A DNA stretch of 64,000 nucleotides, taken from the NCBI RefSeq assembly GCF_000621445.1, contig NZ_JHYI01000010.1, positions 268,359 through 332,358 on the forward strand, written 5' to 3'. The notes under the pieces were generated by a model. That model ran no database searches. It was not told the DNA's origin and was given only the letters and a program-made list of their open reading frames with translations. A program made the position numbers and the translations under genes. This document shows, piece after piece, positions 1 through 10,781 of the stretch (position 1 is its first letter; the number at the start of each line of letters is the position of its first letter). The DNA comes from Alkalihalobacillus bogoriensis ATCC BAA-922 (GTDB lineage Bacteria; Bacillota; Bacilli; Bacillales; Bacillaceae_F).

Positions 1-937
1 ATGTAGATTCATTAATTGTAATATTTTTTGTATGACTTCGATCTGTTCGGTGCAATTTATATACAATAGAAATCGTTTTAGCACGAAGTTTTTTTTGCTC
101 TAAAAGGGAAATCAAAGTTGAAACCATCGATTGTGCTACACTTATAATTTGCTCATAATCGGCTGTTGGTTCACTGAAAGTTTTCTCTTTCCCGATCGTT
201 TTTTCTCCTTTTTCTCTTTTCGAATTCACTTTATTGGAAGAGATTCCATTTGCGGCACGCTGAATAAGTTCTCCACGACGACCTAAAAGCATTTTTAAAT
301 GAATTGGGTCAGCAAAAGCTAGATCACCGATTGTTTGGATCCCATGCTTTTGTAATTTTTCCTCCGTTTTTTTACCACATCCATGTAATACATGAATAGG
401 CTGTGGGTGAAAATAACTACAAAACTGTATTTGTTCCATCATTGTAATACCAAAAGGCTTTTTTACATCAGCAGCCATTTTTGCAATAATGCGATTTTCG
501 CCAATTCCGATGGATGACGGTATTTTTAACTTTTTCCATAACGTTTGTTGGATATACAGCGCTATTTGTAACGCGCTTTTCCGTTGTTGGATATGATGAG
601 TAATATCAACATAAGCTTCATCGATCGATGCCACTTCAGTATCGCCAATTAGACGTAAAAATTCCATGATTTTTTGAGAGTATTCCTGGTATAGGGGATG
701 GTCTCGTTGGACGATAATTGCATTAGGACATTTTTTTACAGCTTCAAAAACGGTCATTGTTGTATAAACACCTTTGTTTTTTGCTTCATAGCTAGCAGCA
801 ATAACCATTCCTTTTCTTTTGTTTGTTGGCGAACCCCCGACAATAACTGGTTTATTAAGAAGAGAAGGGTCTTTGCTTTGGTGACAGCTAGCAAAAAAAG
901 AGTTCATATCTGCTAAAAGAATCGTTCTCTCGTTCAC
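1..937 (-). CDS. DNA polymerase IV / UmuC-type Y-family polymerase (partial)
   Basis: Error-prone Y-family translesion DNA polymerase; the C-terminus lies beyond the left edge of the window. I read a GTG start at 935-937 because a GAGGAG ribosome site sits about 9 bases upstream. The N-terminus shows the palm metal motif DMNSFFAS (residues 8-15), then the second catalytic motif SIDEAYVD, followed by the helix-hairpin-helix thumb region with the GIGENRIIAKMAAD and HGCGKKTEEKL segments. The FFAS motif is followed by CHQSKDP rather than the common VE pair, which resembles the YqjW/UvrX branch more than classical DinB. About 312 residues are visible of a usual 400-420. The little-finger domain starts near the window edge. 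Family certain, subfamily uncertain. Confidence 0.9.
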   Translation of the reverse strand, partial: MNERTILLADMNSFFASCHQSKDPSLLNKPVIVGGSPTNKRKGMVIAASYEAKNKGVYTTMTVFEAVKKCPNAIIVQRDHPLYQEYSQKIMEFLRLIGDTEVASIDEAYVDITHHIQQRKSALQIALYIQQTLWKKLKIPSSIGIGENRIIAKMAADVKKPFGITMMEQIQFCSYFHPQPIHVLHGCGKKTEEKLQKHGIQTIGDLAFADPIHLKMLLGRRGELIQRAANGISSNKVNSKREKGEKTIGKEKTFSEPTADYEQIISVAQSMVSTLISLLEQKKLRAKTISIVYKLHRTDRSHTKNITINEST

Positions 938-962
938 TTTCCCCTTCTCCTCTCTCAATTAT

Positions 963-1220
963 TTATACGATACCCCACTGACGCAAATCAAGAGATCGTA
1001 CTCCATAAATAATATACGGGTCTTGTTCTGCTAGTAGCTTCGCTTCATCATAATTATCAGCTATGTATATAACTAAACCTCCTGAACCATCTAAGAATGG
1101 TCCCTTTTTATACACTTTCCCTTCTTTTTCTAGTTGTTTTAAAAATTCTAAGTGTTGAGGGCGATACAAATCGTTTAATTCTTTTTGTTTCATTTCTAAA
1201 ATAGCAGCAAAATAAGCCAT
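963..1220 (-). CDS. YciI family protein
   Basis: Small 85-residue protein of the YciI/YCII-related family, a ferredoxin-like dimeric fold whose biochemical role is mostly unknown. The conserved core is visible: RPQHLEFL near residue 20, then GPFLDGSGGLVIY near 40-52, then DPYIIYGVRSLDLRQW at the C-terminus. A GGAG ribosome site lies 8-9 bases before the ATG. It lies 25 bases upstream of the Y-family polymerase gene on the same strand and could be cotranscribed with it, but there is no known functional link. Confidence 0.88.
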   Translation of the reverse strand: MAYFAAILEMKQKELNDLYRPQHLEFLKQLEKEGKVYKKGPFLDGSGGLVIYIADNYDEAKLLAEQDPYIIYGVRSLDLRQWGIV

Positions 1221-1319
1221 ATCATTTCTCCTTTTATCCTATCTCGTTTTCTCTCTATATTTTATCATACCAAATCTCGATCCAACTACTATTTGCTCCG
1301 ACATGTTTACATAATATAA

Positions 1320-1826
1320 TTATAAGAACTTGTTAAAAGCACATGTTACAACATCACGAAACATTGTCGTTCGACTTATCGTTCCCTTTGTTAATACTCC
1401 AATGGCTCCTTGTTTTTTTGAAATCTCTTTTCCACCCGTCCAATTATCCATAATTGTTCCTAACTCATAACCTTCTTTTATCAATATAGCGATTTTTTCA
1501 GGCAATAGAATTCGGACGCCTCCCCCAATATTTTGTTCCCCAGCTTTATTTACGACGGCACCCCAATTACAAAGAAACATCCCGTACGTTGTTTCTTGTA
1601 CGCCACCTTCTAACCCAATAGCATAGTCAAATGGACCCGATTCCATCACTTTTTTCGCTCGATTTAATGCCCCTTCAATAGTTTCTTCATCTGTTAAAGG
1701 TTGAGGTGAAACACCTGAGGGAACTTCCATTCCTTTTACGGTGCAAGAGAATTGATATTGAGTAAATGCTTGTTCAACTGCATTACATTTAGTTGGGTTA
1801 GTAGAGCCAACACCAATAGTGAGCAT
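1320..1826 (-). CDS. DUF84 family NTPase (inosine/xanthosine triphosphatase-like)
   Basis: Belongs to the DUF84/YjjX family, which hydrolyses non-canonical nucleotides such as ITP and XTP. Visible family features are VGSTNPTKCNAVEQAF at the N-terminus, PLTDEETIEGALNRAK near residue 50, YAIGLEGGV near 75, and the C-terminal TGGKEISKKQGAIGVLTKG. I place the start at the ATG at 1824-1826, nine codons inside the longest open frame, because AGAGGG lies about 10 bases before it. That gives 168 residues, the usual family length. Substrate is inferred from the family only. Confidence 0.85.
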   Translation of the reverse strand: MLTIGVGSTNPTKCNAVEQAFTQYQFSCTVKGMEVPSGVSPQPLTDEETIEGALNRAKKVMESGPFDYAIGLEGGVQETTYGMFLCNWGAVVNKAGEQNIGGGVRILLPEKIAILIKEGYELGTIMDNWTGGKEISKKQGAIGVLTKGTISRTTMFRDVVTCAFNKFL

Positions 1827-1924
1827 AATAAATATCCCTCTTTTCAATATCATAAAATTATACTCATTATAAACGATTTAGAGTAAAATAAGGAAAGATT
1901 ATAACGGAAGGACGAAACAAACAG

Positions 1925-2731
1925 ATGAATTATAAAATGATAGTACTTGATATGGATGATACTCTATTACAAGATGATCATACGATTTCAGAACGCACGA
2001 AAAATGCTTTAATGCAAGTGCAAGATTCCGGGGTTAAAGTCGTTTTAGCTTCAGGACGTCCAACATACGGTATGAAAGAAATGGCCGAAGAGTTAATGCT
2101 AGCTCATCATAACAGCTTTATTTTATCATTTAATGGAGCTAAGATAATTGATTGGAATTCGAAAAAAGAATTGTATAGTAGTTCTCTTTCTGCAGACACC
2201 GTACATTCTTTATATCGCTTAAGTAAGCGTGAAAATGTTTGGATTCACACTTATATTGAAGATACAATTGTTACTGAACAACTCAATCCTTATAGTGAAA
2301 TCGAAAGCAAACTAACAGGACTTCCATTACTTGAAGTACCAAGCTTTATTAATGCAGTTCAACAACCAGTTGTTAAAGTGTTAATGATTGAAAACCCAGA
2401 GAAACTAGTAAATGTTGAATCAACATTAAAAAAGGAATTGGCAGGACAGTTAACGGTTCTCCGTTCAAAGCCCTATTTCTTAGAATTTACTGAATCAGGT
2501 GTAACAAAAGGGGCTAGCCTAAAACAGTTAATTGAATCTTTAGGCATTAAGCAAGAAGAAGTAATGGCGTTCGGCGATAGCTATAATGACTTGACGATGA
2601 TAGAATTTGCTGGCTTAGGCGTTGCGATGGGCAATGCAACACCTGAAGTGAAAGAAAAAGCCAATTACATAACGGATTCAAATATGAATGATGGCGTCGC
2701 CAAAGTTATCGAAAAATTTTTTAACGTATAA
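1925..2731 (+). CDS. HAD superfamily Cof-type sugar phosphatase
   Basis: 268-residue HAD hydrolase of the Cof/YitU/YxeH group (IIB cap), which typically dephosphorylates small phosphorylated metabolites in the cytoplasm. Motif I is DMDDTLL (residues 9-15), motif II is LASGRPTYG near 40-48, motif III is K at TKGASLKQL near 197, and motif IV is AFGDSYNDLTMIEFAG near 218-233. The C-terminus ends in the typical DGVAKVIEKFF. It is divergent from the DUF84 gene and is followed by a strong hairpin at 2750-2793. The exact substrate cannot be read from sequence. Confidence 0.9.
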   Translation: MNYKMIVLDMDDTLLQDDHTISERTKNALMQVQDSGVKVVLASGRPTYGMKEMAEELMLAHHNSFILSFNGAKIIDWNSKKELYSSSLSADTVHSLYRLSKRENVWIHTYIEDTIVTEQLNPYSEIESKLTGLPLLEVPSFINAVQQPVVKVLMIENPEKLVNVESTLKKELAGQLTVLRSKPYFLEFTESGVTKGASLKQLIESLGIKQEEVMAFGDSYNDLTMIEFAGLGVAMGNATPEVKEKANYITDSNMNDGVAKVIEKFFNV

Positions 2732-2749
2732 ATGAATAAATTTAAAAAT

Positions 2750-2793
2750 ATGAGGTCACTTGTTTAGTATAAGCAGATGACCTCATGTTTTTT
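2750..2793 (+). terminator. Rho-independent terminator after the HAD gene
   Basis: Nine-base perfect stem (2750-2758 with 2778-2786, ATGAGGTCA), 19-base loop and a downstream T-rich run. Confidence 0.8.
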
Positions 2794-2850
2794 AGTGAAA
2801 TAACTCACCCTCCTGCTCATCACCAACACTTCTCCTTTTCAGGATTTTTC

Positions 2851-2864
2851 TATGTCATGACATA
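2851..2864. promoter_or_regulatory. 14-bp perfect palindrome, candidate operator
   Basis: TATGTCATGACATA is a perfect inverted repeat in the leader of the gluconokinase/GH1 operon, about 45 bases upstream of a weak sigma-A-like -10 (TAAAAT, 2895-2900). GntR- or other HTH-type regulators bind this kind of site. No regulator gene is adjacent. Confidence 0.4.
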
Positions 2865-2910
2865 AAGCCCTTTTAATTTACGCTAATTTTAGGATAAAAT
2901 AAAAGGAACG

Positions 2911-2920
2911 AAACCGGTTT
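2911..2920. promoter_or_regulatory. AAACCGGTTT palindrome, candidate LacI-type operator
   Basis: A 10-base perfect palindrome with a central CG pair sits between the likely -10 and the ribosome site (GTAGGAGG, 2926-2933). LacI-family repressors of sugar genes use short palindromes with a central CG. The repressor is not in the window. Confidence 0.4.
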
Positions 2921-2940
2921 AGTAAAGTAGGAGGCTGTCG

Positions 2941-5797
<2,857 letters not shown>

Positions 5798-5803
5798 AAA
5801 ACA

Positions 5804-5836
5804 AGGACTACTAGATCGTCTCCACCTAGTAGTCCT
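5804..5836 (-). terminator. Convergent terminator between GH1 and chemoreceptor genes
   Basis: Eleven-base perfect stem (5804-5814 with 5826-5836, AGGACTACTAG). The T-run is on the minus-strand side (complement of the A-run at 5797-5801), so it best serves the leftward chemoreceptor gene. It can form in both directions. Confidence 0.75.
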
Positions 5837-5884
5837 AAACCATTTGATACGATAAGTTAATCGACACAGAATATCTCATATCCA

Positions 5885-7287
5885 TCATTTATAACTTGTT
5901 GTAATATCCATCCCAATGACCCCAATTATTTTCCCGTTGTCATCTAGGAAAGCTTTGGCTAATGTAATACAAGGCTGCTTTGTAATGGCAGATATATAGC
6001 TTGGTGAAATAAAAACATCTCCTTTTATCGACTCGATAAACCACTCTCTCTTTTGGCGTTAAACAATCCTGCAGCAGGCTTAGAGTAGATAAAGGACCCA
6101 TCCAATTTGTTAGACCAAATGGCCTCAATTACTTTATGTTCTTTATATATACGTTCTAATATTTCCTGATGGTGACTGAAGTCTATCACTTTCTCATCAT
6201 TAATAACTAATTCTAATATTTGAATTATCGATTCCGTTATCGATGTTTCTATTTTATTTTCTTGCACCACACCCATGCGTTGAATCGACTTTCCAAGCGT
6301 ATTCGATGTTTCTTGCAAAGCTTCACTAATCGAATGAATATGTTGAACTTGTGTATGTTGCAAATACATGTCGTTTACTATTTTTTCCACGAATGCCAAT
6401 GTATCATGTACACTATCTACAACAATTTCAAGATTTGAACTTGCTTCTGAAGTCATAACGGATTGTTGCTTACTATCTTCTTCCGTCTGTAAAACCATTC
6501 CATGTAAAGCATTTATTTTCGAAAAAATGATTTCAATTTTATGATTGATTTCATCTACTTCTTTCATTCCTTGTAAAACGGCTCCTTTTTCCTGCTCAAC
6601 AGAAGTTACAACTTCACTTGCTCCATGTTCGATCGCCAGTAAAATATCTGAAGACCTTTTCACCGCATTGTTACTTTCGTCTGCTAATTTTTTTATCTCC
6701 TTTGCTACGACGGAAAAACCTCTACCATGCTCCCCAGCTCTAGCCGCCTCAATCGAAGCATTTAAAGACAATAATGATGTTTGCGTAACGATTTCTTTAA
6801 TAAACTGATTTACTTCCTCTACTTTTGTCGTTTGTTCTGCTAGTTCTTTAATCTTTTTCTCCATTGAGACATTATAATTTCTTAAACTAGTCATAACCTC
6901 AGTTGTATTTGTAACTAAGCTTCGAACATCGCTAATCAGTAGTTTTGATTCATTGCTTTGCTCACTCATGAGAATGGACAAACTCTTTATTTGGTCAGCA
7001 CTTGCAGAAACTTGTTGCAATCCAGCAAATGCTTCTTGAATTTGTTCTAATGATTGTTCACTGGAATGTTTTAATGTATCTCCTTCTTCAGTAGAGTGAG
7101 TAGCAATATCTTCTAACCTTTTTACGGCGATATAAACTTCTTCCACCGCGCCAATTAACTGATCTGCAACAACTTGGCTTTCATTTATAAAAGTATGTAA
7201 ATCTTTAAGATTACATGGTTGCTTCTCAATCGGCTGTTTTATATTTGACTGTAACCTTTTAAATATAACTTTACCTAAGTTTGTCAT
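5885..7287 (-). pseudogene. Soluble methyl-accepting chemotaxis protein, frameshifted
   Basis: Cytoplasmic chemoreceptor without membrane segments. A long coiled-coil signalling domain carries the conserved tip (SLLSLNASIEAARAGEHGRG, about residues 170-190), where CheA and CheW bind. It is followed by a short C-terminal Cache/PDC-like part (VIEAIWSNKLDGSFIYSKP). As written, the frame ends early in GLFNAKRESGLSSR at position 6025. An (AG)4 run on the minus strand (plus-strand 6044-6051) explains this. With one AG fewer, the reading continues as NAKREWFIESIKGDVFISPS and then YISAITKQPC...GVIGMDI, to a stop at 5885-5887. That gives a 466-residue protein, the usual ending for this receptor type. 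So a two-base expansion broke the frame, or the sequence has an error. Signal unknown. Confidence 0.82.
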
Positions 7288-7458
7288 GACCCCGATACAC
7301 TCCCAAAAAGTTTTTCTTTTAGCCTATCATTTATACCGGTAAATTCGACCTATATTGATAGGTAATCTTACATGGTAAATAACTGCCCTTGTATATTCTG
7401 CCTAATCTGTCATACTATAAATAGTAAGAATTAAATTCAGTTACAAAGGATGAGATGT

Positions 7459-7686
7459 ATGGAGAAGAAATCAAAAGGTTACGCAGCCCAGTTGTTTATC
7501 ATTGTAAAACAGGCAAAAAAGAAGGGAATTTCTTATGAGGATGCTACGAGTCAATTAATGGCTTCTAATCCAATCTTAGAAAAGTCAGCTAAAAATACGA
7601 CTAGTATTAAAAATATTCTCGAAAAATTCGTTGAATTAGGGAAAATGAACAAAACTCGTTCAGGAAATTACCAGCTTTCTAAATAA
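7459..7686 (+). CDS. Small basic protein of unknown function
   Basis: 75 residues, lysine-rich, with mainly helical character and a final KMNKTRSGNYQLSK segment that would fit the wing of a small winged helix; I do not recognise the family. I choose the ATG at 7459 because AAAGGA at 7446-7451 has proper spacing to it, while the upstream ATG at 7450 overlaps that site. It is a single-gene unit between the chemoreceptor promoter region and a strong terminator. Confidence 0.6.
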   Translation: MEKKSKGYAAQLFIIVKQAKKKGISYEDATSQLMASNPILEKSAKNTTSIKNILEKFVELGKMNKTRSGNYQLSK

Positions 7687-7705
7687 ACTTCATACTTCAT
7701 CATAC

Positions 7706-7736
7706 GGGAACGAAAAACAATTTCGTTCCTTTTTTT
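7706..7736 (+). terminator. Rho-independent terminator
   Basis: Nine-base stem GGAACGAAA/TTTCGTTCC (7707-7715, 7721-7729) followed by seven T. Confidence 0.88.
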
Positions 7737-7739
7737 AAA

Positions 7740-7873
7740 GATAAGAAAGATAAAATTTTTGGTCTAGCAGCGAAGCTTTGAAAGCCTTTTAAGAAGAGCA
7801 CTTATGGTTCACTATCAAAAGCGGTCATGGTTCCGCACTTCGCTTGAAAGAAAAGACCTCCGCATTTTTCTTA
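7740..7873 (-). repeat. Dispersed repeat family A, copy A1 (reverse)
   Basis: Read on the minus strand it runs TAAGAAAAATGCGGAGGTC, then CTTTCAAGCGAAGTGCGGA, then a middle part with CCGCTTTTGATAGTGAACC, and ends GGCTTTCAAAGCTTCGCTGC plus TAGACCAAAAATTTTATC. The same blocks in the same order occur at 19706, 22356 and 48354. It accounts for almost all of the gene-free interval 7737-7986. It contains no plausible gene. Confidence 0.85.
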
Positions 7874-7986
7874 CTTACCATACGACTTTCACTCTTTTAG
7901 ATATTTGCCTATTTCCAATTGGGATAGGCTCCACAAAGCTAGGCTAATAATACGATATCTTATCTTAACAGAAAAGAGTGATAGTT

Positions 7987-8547
7987 ATGTATAACAATAA
8001 ATGTAAATGTGGAAATCAAACACAAGCTCCAGTAGGAATGGCTGGTACAAAGCAAGGCCCTCTAGGCAAACAACCGATGAAGCAACCATGTTCAACTGGT
8101 TCTCCTCAACATATGGGGCATCATCAAATGATGGACCATCATAATATGTTTGGTATGGAAATGAATCCGATGGGATATCCTATGGCCCAACCAATGCACC
8201 CTTTCATGGGCCACCAATATATGCCGCACGGTCACATGGGCCAAATGATGCCACAAGCTTCATTTGGCCAGCCACACATGCATATGCCTATGCACCAACA
8301 AATGGGGCCAACACAACAGCCGACGACTCCTTTTGCACAACATTCCCCAATGGCCCAACCGATGCACCAACAGTTAGCTGGTCACCAAACTCCTATGCAT
8401 CATTCTCAAATGATGGGGAAACCTTTACCTCATTCACATTTAGGTACTCCGACACAACATACAATGTCACACGATGTCGGCACAGGGTTTTCATATCCTG
8501 AAGAACAATTTGGAACAGGGCAAGGATACTTTGGACCTAATTTTTAA
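7987..8547 (+). CDS. Met/His/Gln/Pro-rich low-complexity protein, probable spore coat protein
   Basis: 186 residues made mostly of M, H, Q, P and G. After a short head (MYNNKCKCGNQTQAP with a CxC pair), blocks such as MAQPMHPFMGHQYM and MAQPMHQQLAGH recur, and the end is FGTGQGYFGPNF. Low-complexity His/Gln/Met-rich proteins of this kind are common in bacillar spore coats; I infer a coat role from composition only. The density of His and Met also suggests metal binding. The start at 7987 follows AAAAGAG with about 8-base spacing; an upstream in-frame GTG lies inside that site. A family A repeat fragment begins just after the stop codon. Confidence 0.65.
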   Translation: MYNNKCKCGNQTQAPVGMAGTKQGPLGKQPMKQPCSTGSPQHMGHHQMMDHHNMFGMEMNPMGYPMAQPMHPFMGHQYMPHGHMGQMMPQASFGQPHMHMPMHQQMGPTQQPTTPFAQHSPMAQPMHQQLAGHQTPMHHSQMMGKPLPHSHLGTPTQHTMSHDVGTGFSYPEEQFGTGQGYFGPNF

Positions 8548-8549
8548 TT

Positions 8550-8600
8550 AAGAAAACCGAGAAAGCGTCTTTTCGCTTTTCTAGAATAAGCTTTCAAAGC
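8550..8600 (+). repeat. Dispersed repeat family A, internally deleted copy A2
   Basis: Keeps only the two ends of the family: AATTAAGAAAACCGAGAAAG/CGTCTTTTCG followed directly by CTAGAATAAGCTTTCAAAGC. It begins 3 bases after the coat-like gene stop. It can itself fold around AGAAAGCG/CGCTTTTCT. Confidence 0.65.
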
Positions 8601-8601
8601 A

Positions 8602-8635
8602 AAGAAGAACACTTACATAGATAAGTGTTCTTCTT
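8602..8635. terminator. Bidirectional hairpin between convergent genes
   Basis: Fourteen-base perfect stem (8602-8615 with 8622-8635, AAGAAGAACACTTA) with a six-base loop, between the coat-like gene and the cupredoxin gene. Confidence 0.75.
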
Positions 8636-8673
8636 CTACCTTCATTTTAAAACGCTTGAATTTACACTACCAT

Positions 8674-9111
8674 TTAATTAACATGAATATAAGCGATCAT
8701 TGGTCCATTGTCGTCAGTTGAGGCATGAGTGACACAGATTAAACGGTAAACACCAGCCTCGGTAAAGTGAAGGTCAATGATGGTTTCTTCCCCTTTTTTG
8801 ACTGTGCCTTGGATGTCAGTACCTTCGATAATAAAAGGATGTTCTTTTCCATTTACACCGAAAATACTTAATTTCACTTTTTCATCTTTTGGAATAGTAA
8901 TGGTTCCTGGATCCCAGCGATATGATTCAATTTCTCTACCATCTTCTGTTGTCGTTTTAAACTCTCCAGTTACCATGTTAATAACATATTCCTTTGTAGG
9001 ATTGGCCACCGTTTGCATAGGCTCTGTTTTTAAAAAAAAGAGACTACTGAGAGCAGCTAACGTAACTAAACCTAATAATACCCAGTTTTTGTTAATCACC
9101 CATAATCTCAC
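8674..9111 (-). CDS. Membrane-anchored cupredoxin domain protein
   Basis: 145-residue protein with one N-terminal membrane segment (about residues 9-27) and an extracytoplasmic cupredoxin domain related to the copper domain of cytochrome oxidase subunit II. Likely type-1 copper ligands are His in KEHPFIIEG and the Cys, His and Met in LICVTHASTDDNGPM near the C-terminus. It could transfer electrons or handle copper outside the membrane; the partner is unknown. Start is a GTG at 9111, supported by AGAGGGGG seven bases upstream. It stands alone between convergent and divergent neighbours. Confidence 0.8.
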   Translation of the reverse strand: MRLWVINKNWVLLGLVTLAALSSLFFLKTEPMQTVANPTKEYVINMVTGEFKTTTEDGREIESYRWDPGTITIPKDEKVKLSIFGVNGKEHPFIIEGTDIQGTVKKGEETIIDLHFTEAGVYRLICVTHASTDDNGPMIAYIHVN

Positions 9112-9284
9112 TCAAATTCCCCCTCTATCCTTTTCGTTACTTCATCATATGCGAGAAAGAGAAAGAACTTGTCTAAAACATAAGACAAGGGTCATGAAAA
9201 TATTTGAATAAACTAGAATAAAATGTATAGAACTAGACATAGTAATAACGAGCTTTTAATTTAAACAGTGGAAGGAGCGTTTTC

Positions 9285-9542
9285 ATGAATACAAACTCTG
9301 TAGCTCAGACGTTGAACCGAGTTCAAGAAACGATTGATTTTGCTTTAAATGAGCTAATGGAAGTAAAAATCGTAAGAGAAAATGACCCTACTGACTATGC
9401 CCTTGCTCAAAAACAGTTAGACGATTTATCGATTGAATTAGAAACATTAATTGAAGATTCGCCAATTGAAGAACGCGCATCATTAATCGAAGCACAAGAA
9501 AAAATTCGCGAAGTCCAAGAAACAATGGTCCGTGGAATTTAA
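9285..9542 (+). CDS. Small coiled-coil protein, YtzC/DUF2524-like
   Basis: 85-residue acidic, fully helical protein (e.g. VQETIDFALNELMEVK, IEERASLIEAQEKIREVQ) with no signal or membrane segment. The length and heptad pattern recall the Bacillus DUF2524 (YtzC) family, but the match is from memory and moderate. GGAAGGAG lies 9 bases before the ATG. It is a monocistronic unit ended by the hairpin at 9587-9627. Function unknown. Confidence 0.65.
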   Translation: MNTNSVAQTLNRVQETIDFALNELMEVKIVRENDPTDYALAQKQLDDLSIELETLIEDSPIEERASLIEAQEKIREVQETMVRGI

Positions 9543-9586
9543 AAATACATGTAAAAAATCAGCAATTTTATAAGCGTTGCTTAGTG

Positions 9587-9627
9587 GCTACTTTAAGAGG
9601 GAACTCTTTTTAAGTAGCTTCTTTTTA
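9587..9627 (+). terminator. Rho-independent terminator
   Basis: Imperfect stem built on GCTACTT/AAGTAGC with an inner AAGAG/CTCTT pairing, followed by TTCTTTTTA. Confidence 0.65.
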
Positions 9628-9659
9628 TCTATTGGAATCCATATTTTTAATTATCGCTT

Positions 9660-9962
9660 TTAATCAAAACGTGTTCTTTCAATGCCTTCTATTATAAATT
9701 CTAATTCTGTTAAAAAGTTTAATTGTAGTGGACCAGGCAATTGTTCTTGGATTTCTATCACTTCAGCCATCTCTTCCGCTTCTAGAATGTCTTGGGGTTT
9801 GATTTGAAGAGAATAATACCAAGCTTGCACTTCGTCAATAAATTCATAAAAGTGTTTTTCAAATCTCTCTGCTACTTCTTCACTGTCTTCGTCATTTGTT
9901 TTTTGCATCATTTCCCAATCAAATAATGCGTTCTCAAGCGCGTTCAGTACTTTTTTATTCAT
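9660..9962 (-). CDS. Hypothetical acidic protein coupled to a GNAT gene
   Basis: 100-residue acidic helical protein (MNKKVLNALENALFDWEMM at the start, FLTELEFIIEGIERTRFD at the end); I do not recognise the family. The start at 9960-9962 follows AAGGAG with good spacing and overlaps the stop of the acetyltransferase gene by 8 bases (ATGAATAA), so translation is probably coupled. No membrane segment or known motif. Confidence 0.65.
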   Translation of the reverse strand: MNKKVLNALENALFDWEMMQKTNDEDSEEVAERFEKHFYEFIDEVQAWYYSLQIKPQDILEAEEMAEVIEIQEQLPGPLQLNFLTELEFIIEGIERTRFD

Positions 9963-10428
9963 AGTCTTTCTCCTTATTCTGACAATAGGTATACAGCATA
10001 TCAAGATGAGGAATCAAATCATGAATATATACTTCTGAGACAGATAAAAAGCCAAACGACTGGTAAAAATTTTCTAAATAATGCTGTGCTTGAATTTTTA
10101 TCTCGGTTTCATGTAAATCATGTAAAACAAAGTGAATCGCTTTCCTCATTAATTGTTTCCCTAGTCCTTGACCTCGGTAGTTTTCATTTACAATCACTCT
10201 ACCAATCGAGGCTTGTTCATAATAAGAACCACTTTGGAAGATGCGAGCATAGGCCATAATGGCTCCATCTTCACTTTGAGCAACTAAATGATAGGCGTCT
10301 ATGTCTTTACCGTCTAGTTCAGGATAAGGACATTCTTGTTCTACAACAAAAATATTAATTCTTTCAGTCATAATGTTATACAATTCTTGGGTAGATAGTT
10401 CTTCAAAGGTCTTTATACTCCAATGCAC
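9955..10428 (-). CDS. ElaA-like GNAT N-acetyltransferase
   Basis: GNAT-fold acetyltransferase of the ElaA type: transfers acetyl from acetyl-CoA to an unknown amine. The family signature FVVEQECPYPELDGKDIDAYHL lies in the first third (about residues 28-49), and the acetyl-CoA loop is VNENYRGQGLGKQLM near 80-94. I choose the GTG at 10426-10428 (protein begins VHWSIKTFEEL). It has AAAGGAG nine bases upstream and matches where ElaA proteins begin; a longer frame with an ATG at 10470 has its GGAGG 18 bases away. Length becomes 157 residues. First gene of a two-gene unit. Confidence 0.85.
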   Translation of the reverse strand: MHWSIKTFEELSTQELYNIMTERINIFVVEQECPYPELDGKDIDAYHLVAQSEDGAIMAYARIFQSGSYYEQASIGRVIVNENYRGQGLGKQLMRKAIHFVLHDLHETEIKIQAQHYLENFYQSFGFLSVSEVYIHDLIPHLDMLYTYCQNKEKDYE

Positions 10429-10505
10429 TTGCTCCAACTCCTTTTTGTAAGAATACCATAAGTTGGGCATAAGAATCGATTAGAACTACCTCCAATAAAA
10501 AAACG

Positions 10506-10649
10506 TTAAATGAATTGCGTGATAAGGTAATAAGCGACAGCGATAAGTAATATAAAGGCTATAAAACGAAAAACGACCTTTGTCACTTTAAAAACAATCC
10601 ATAATAGAAGTATGAACGCAATAACAAACCATATTCCTTCTAATCCCAT
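10506..10649 (-). CDS. Small two-helix membrane protein (47 aa)
   Basis: A short open frame encoding MGLEGIWFVIAFILLLWIVF, then KVTKVVFRF and a second hydrophobic stretch IAFILLIAVAYYLI. It is preceded by a perfect GAGGAGG ribosome site 8 bases before the ATG. Two membrane-spanning helices joined by a basic turn are predicted. No family recognised. Placement directly upstream of the GNAT gene leaves about 77 bases between them. Confidence 0.65.
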   Translation of the reverse strand: MGLEGIWFVIAFILLLWIVFKVTKVVFRFIAFILLIAVAYYLITQFI

Positions 10650-10781
10650 GACAAAAGAACCTCCTCTTTTTTTCTTTTGACATCTTATGCGATGATTTGA
10701 AGAGCTATTCTTCTACTCCCTCCTTTTATCCTATTTAGGACTAGATTAAACTTCACCGAATTTTGATTTCAACCCCTTTAT

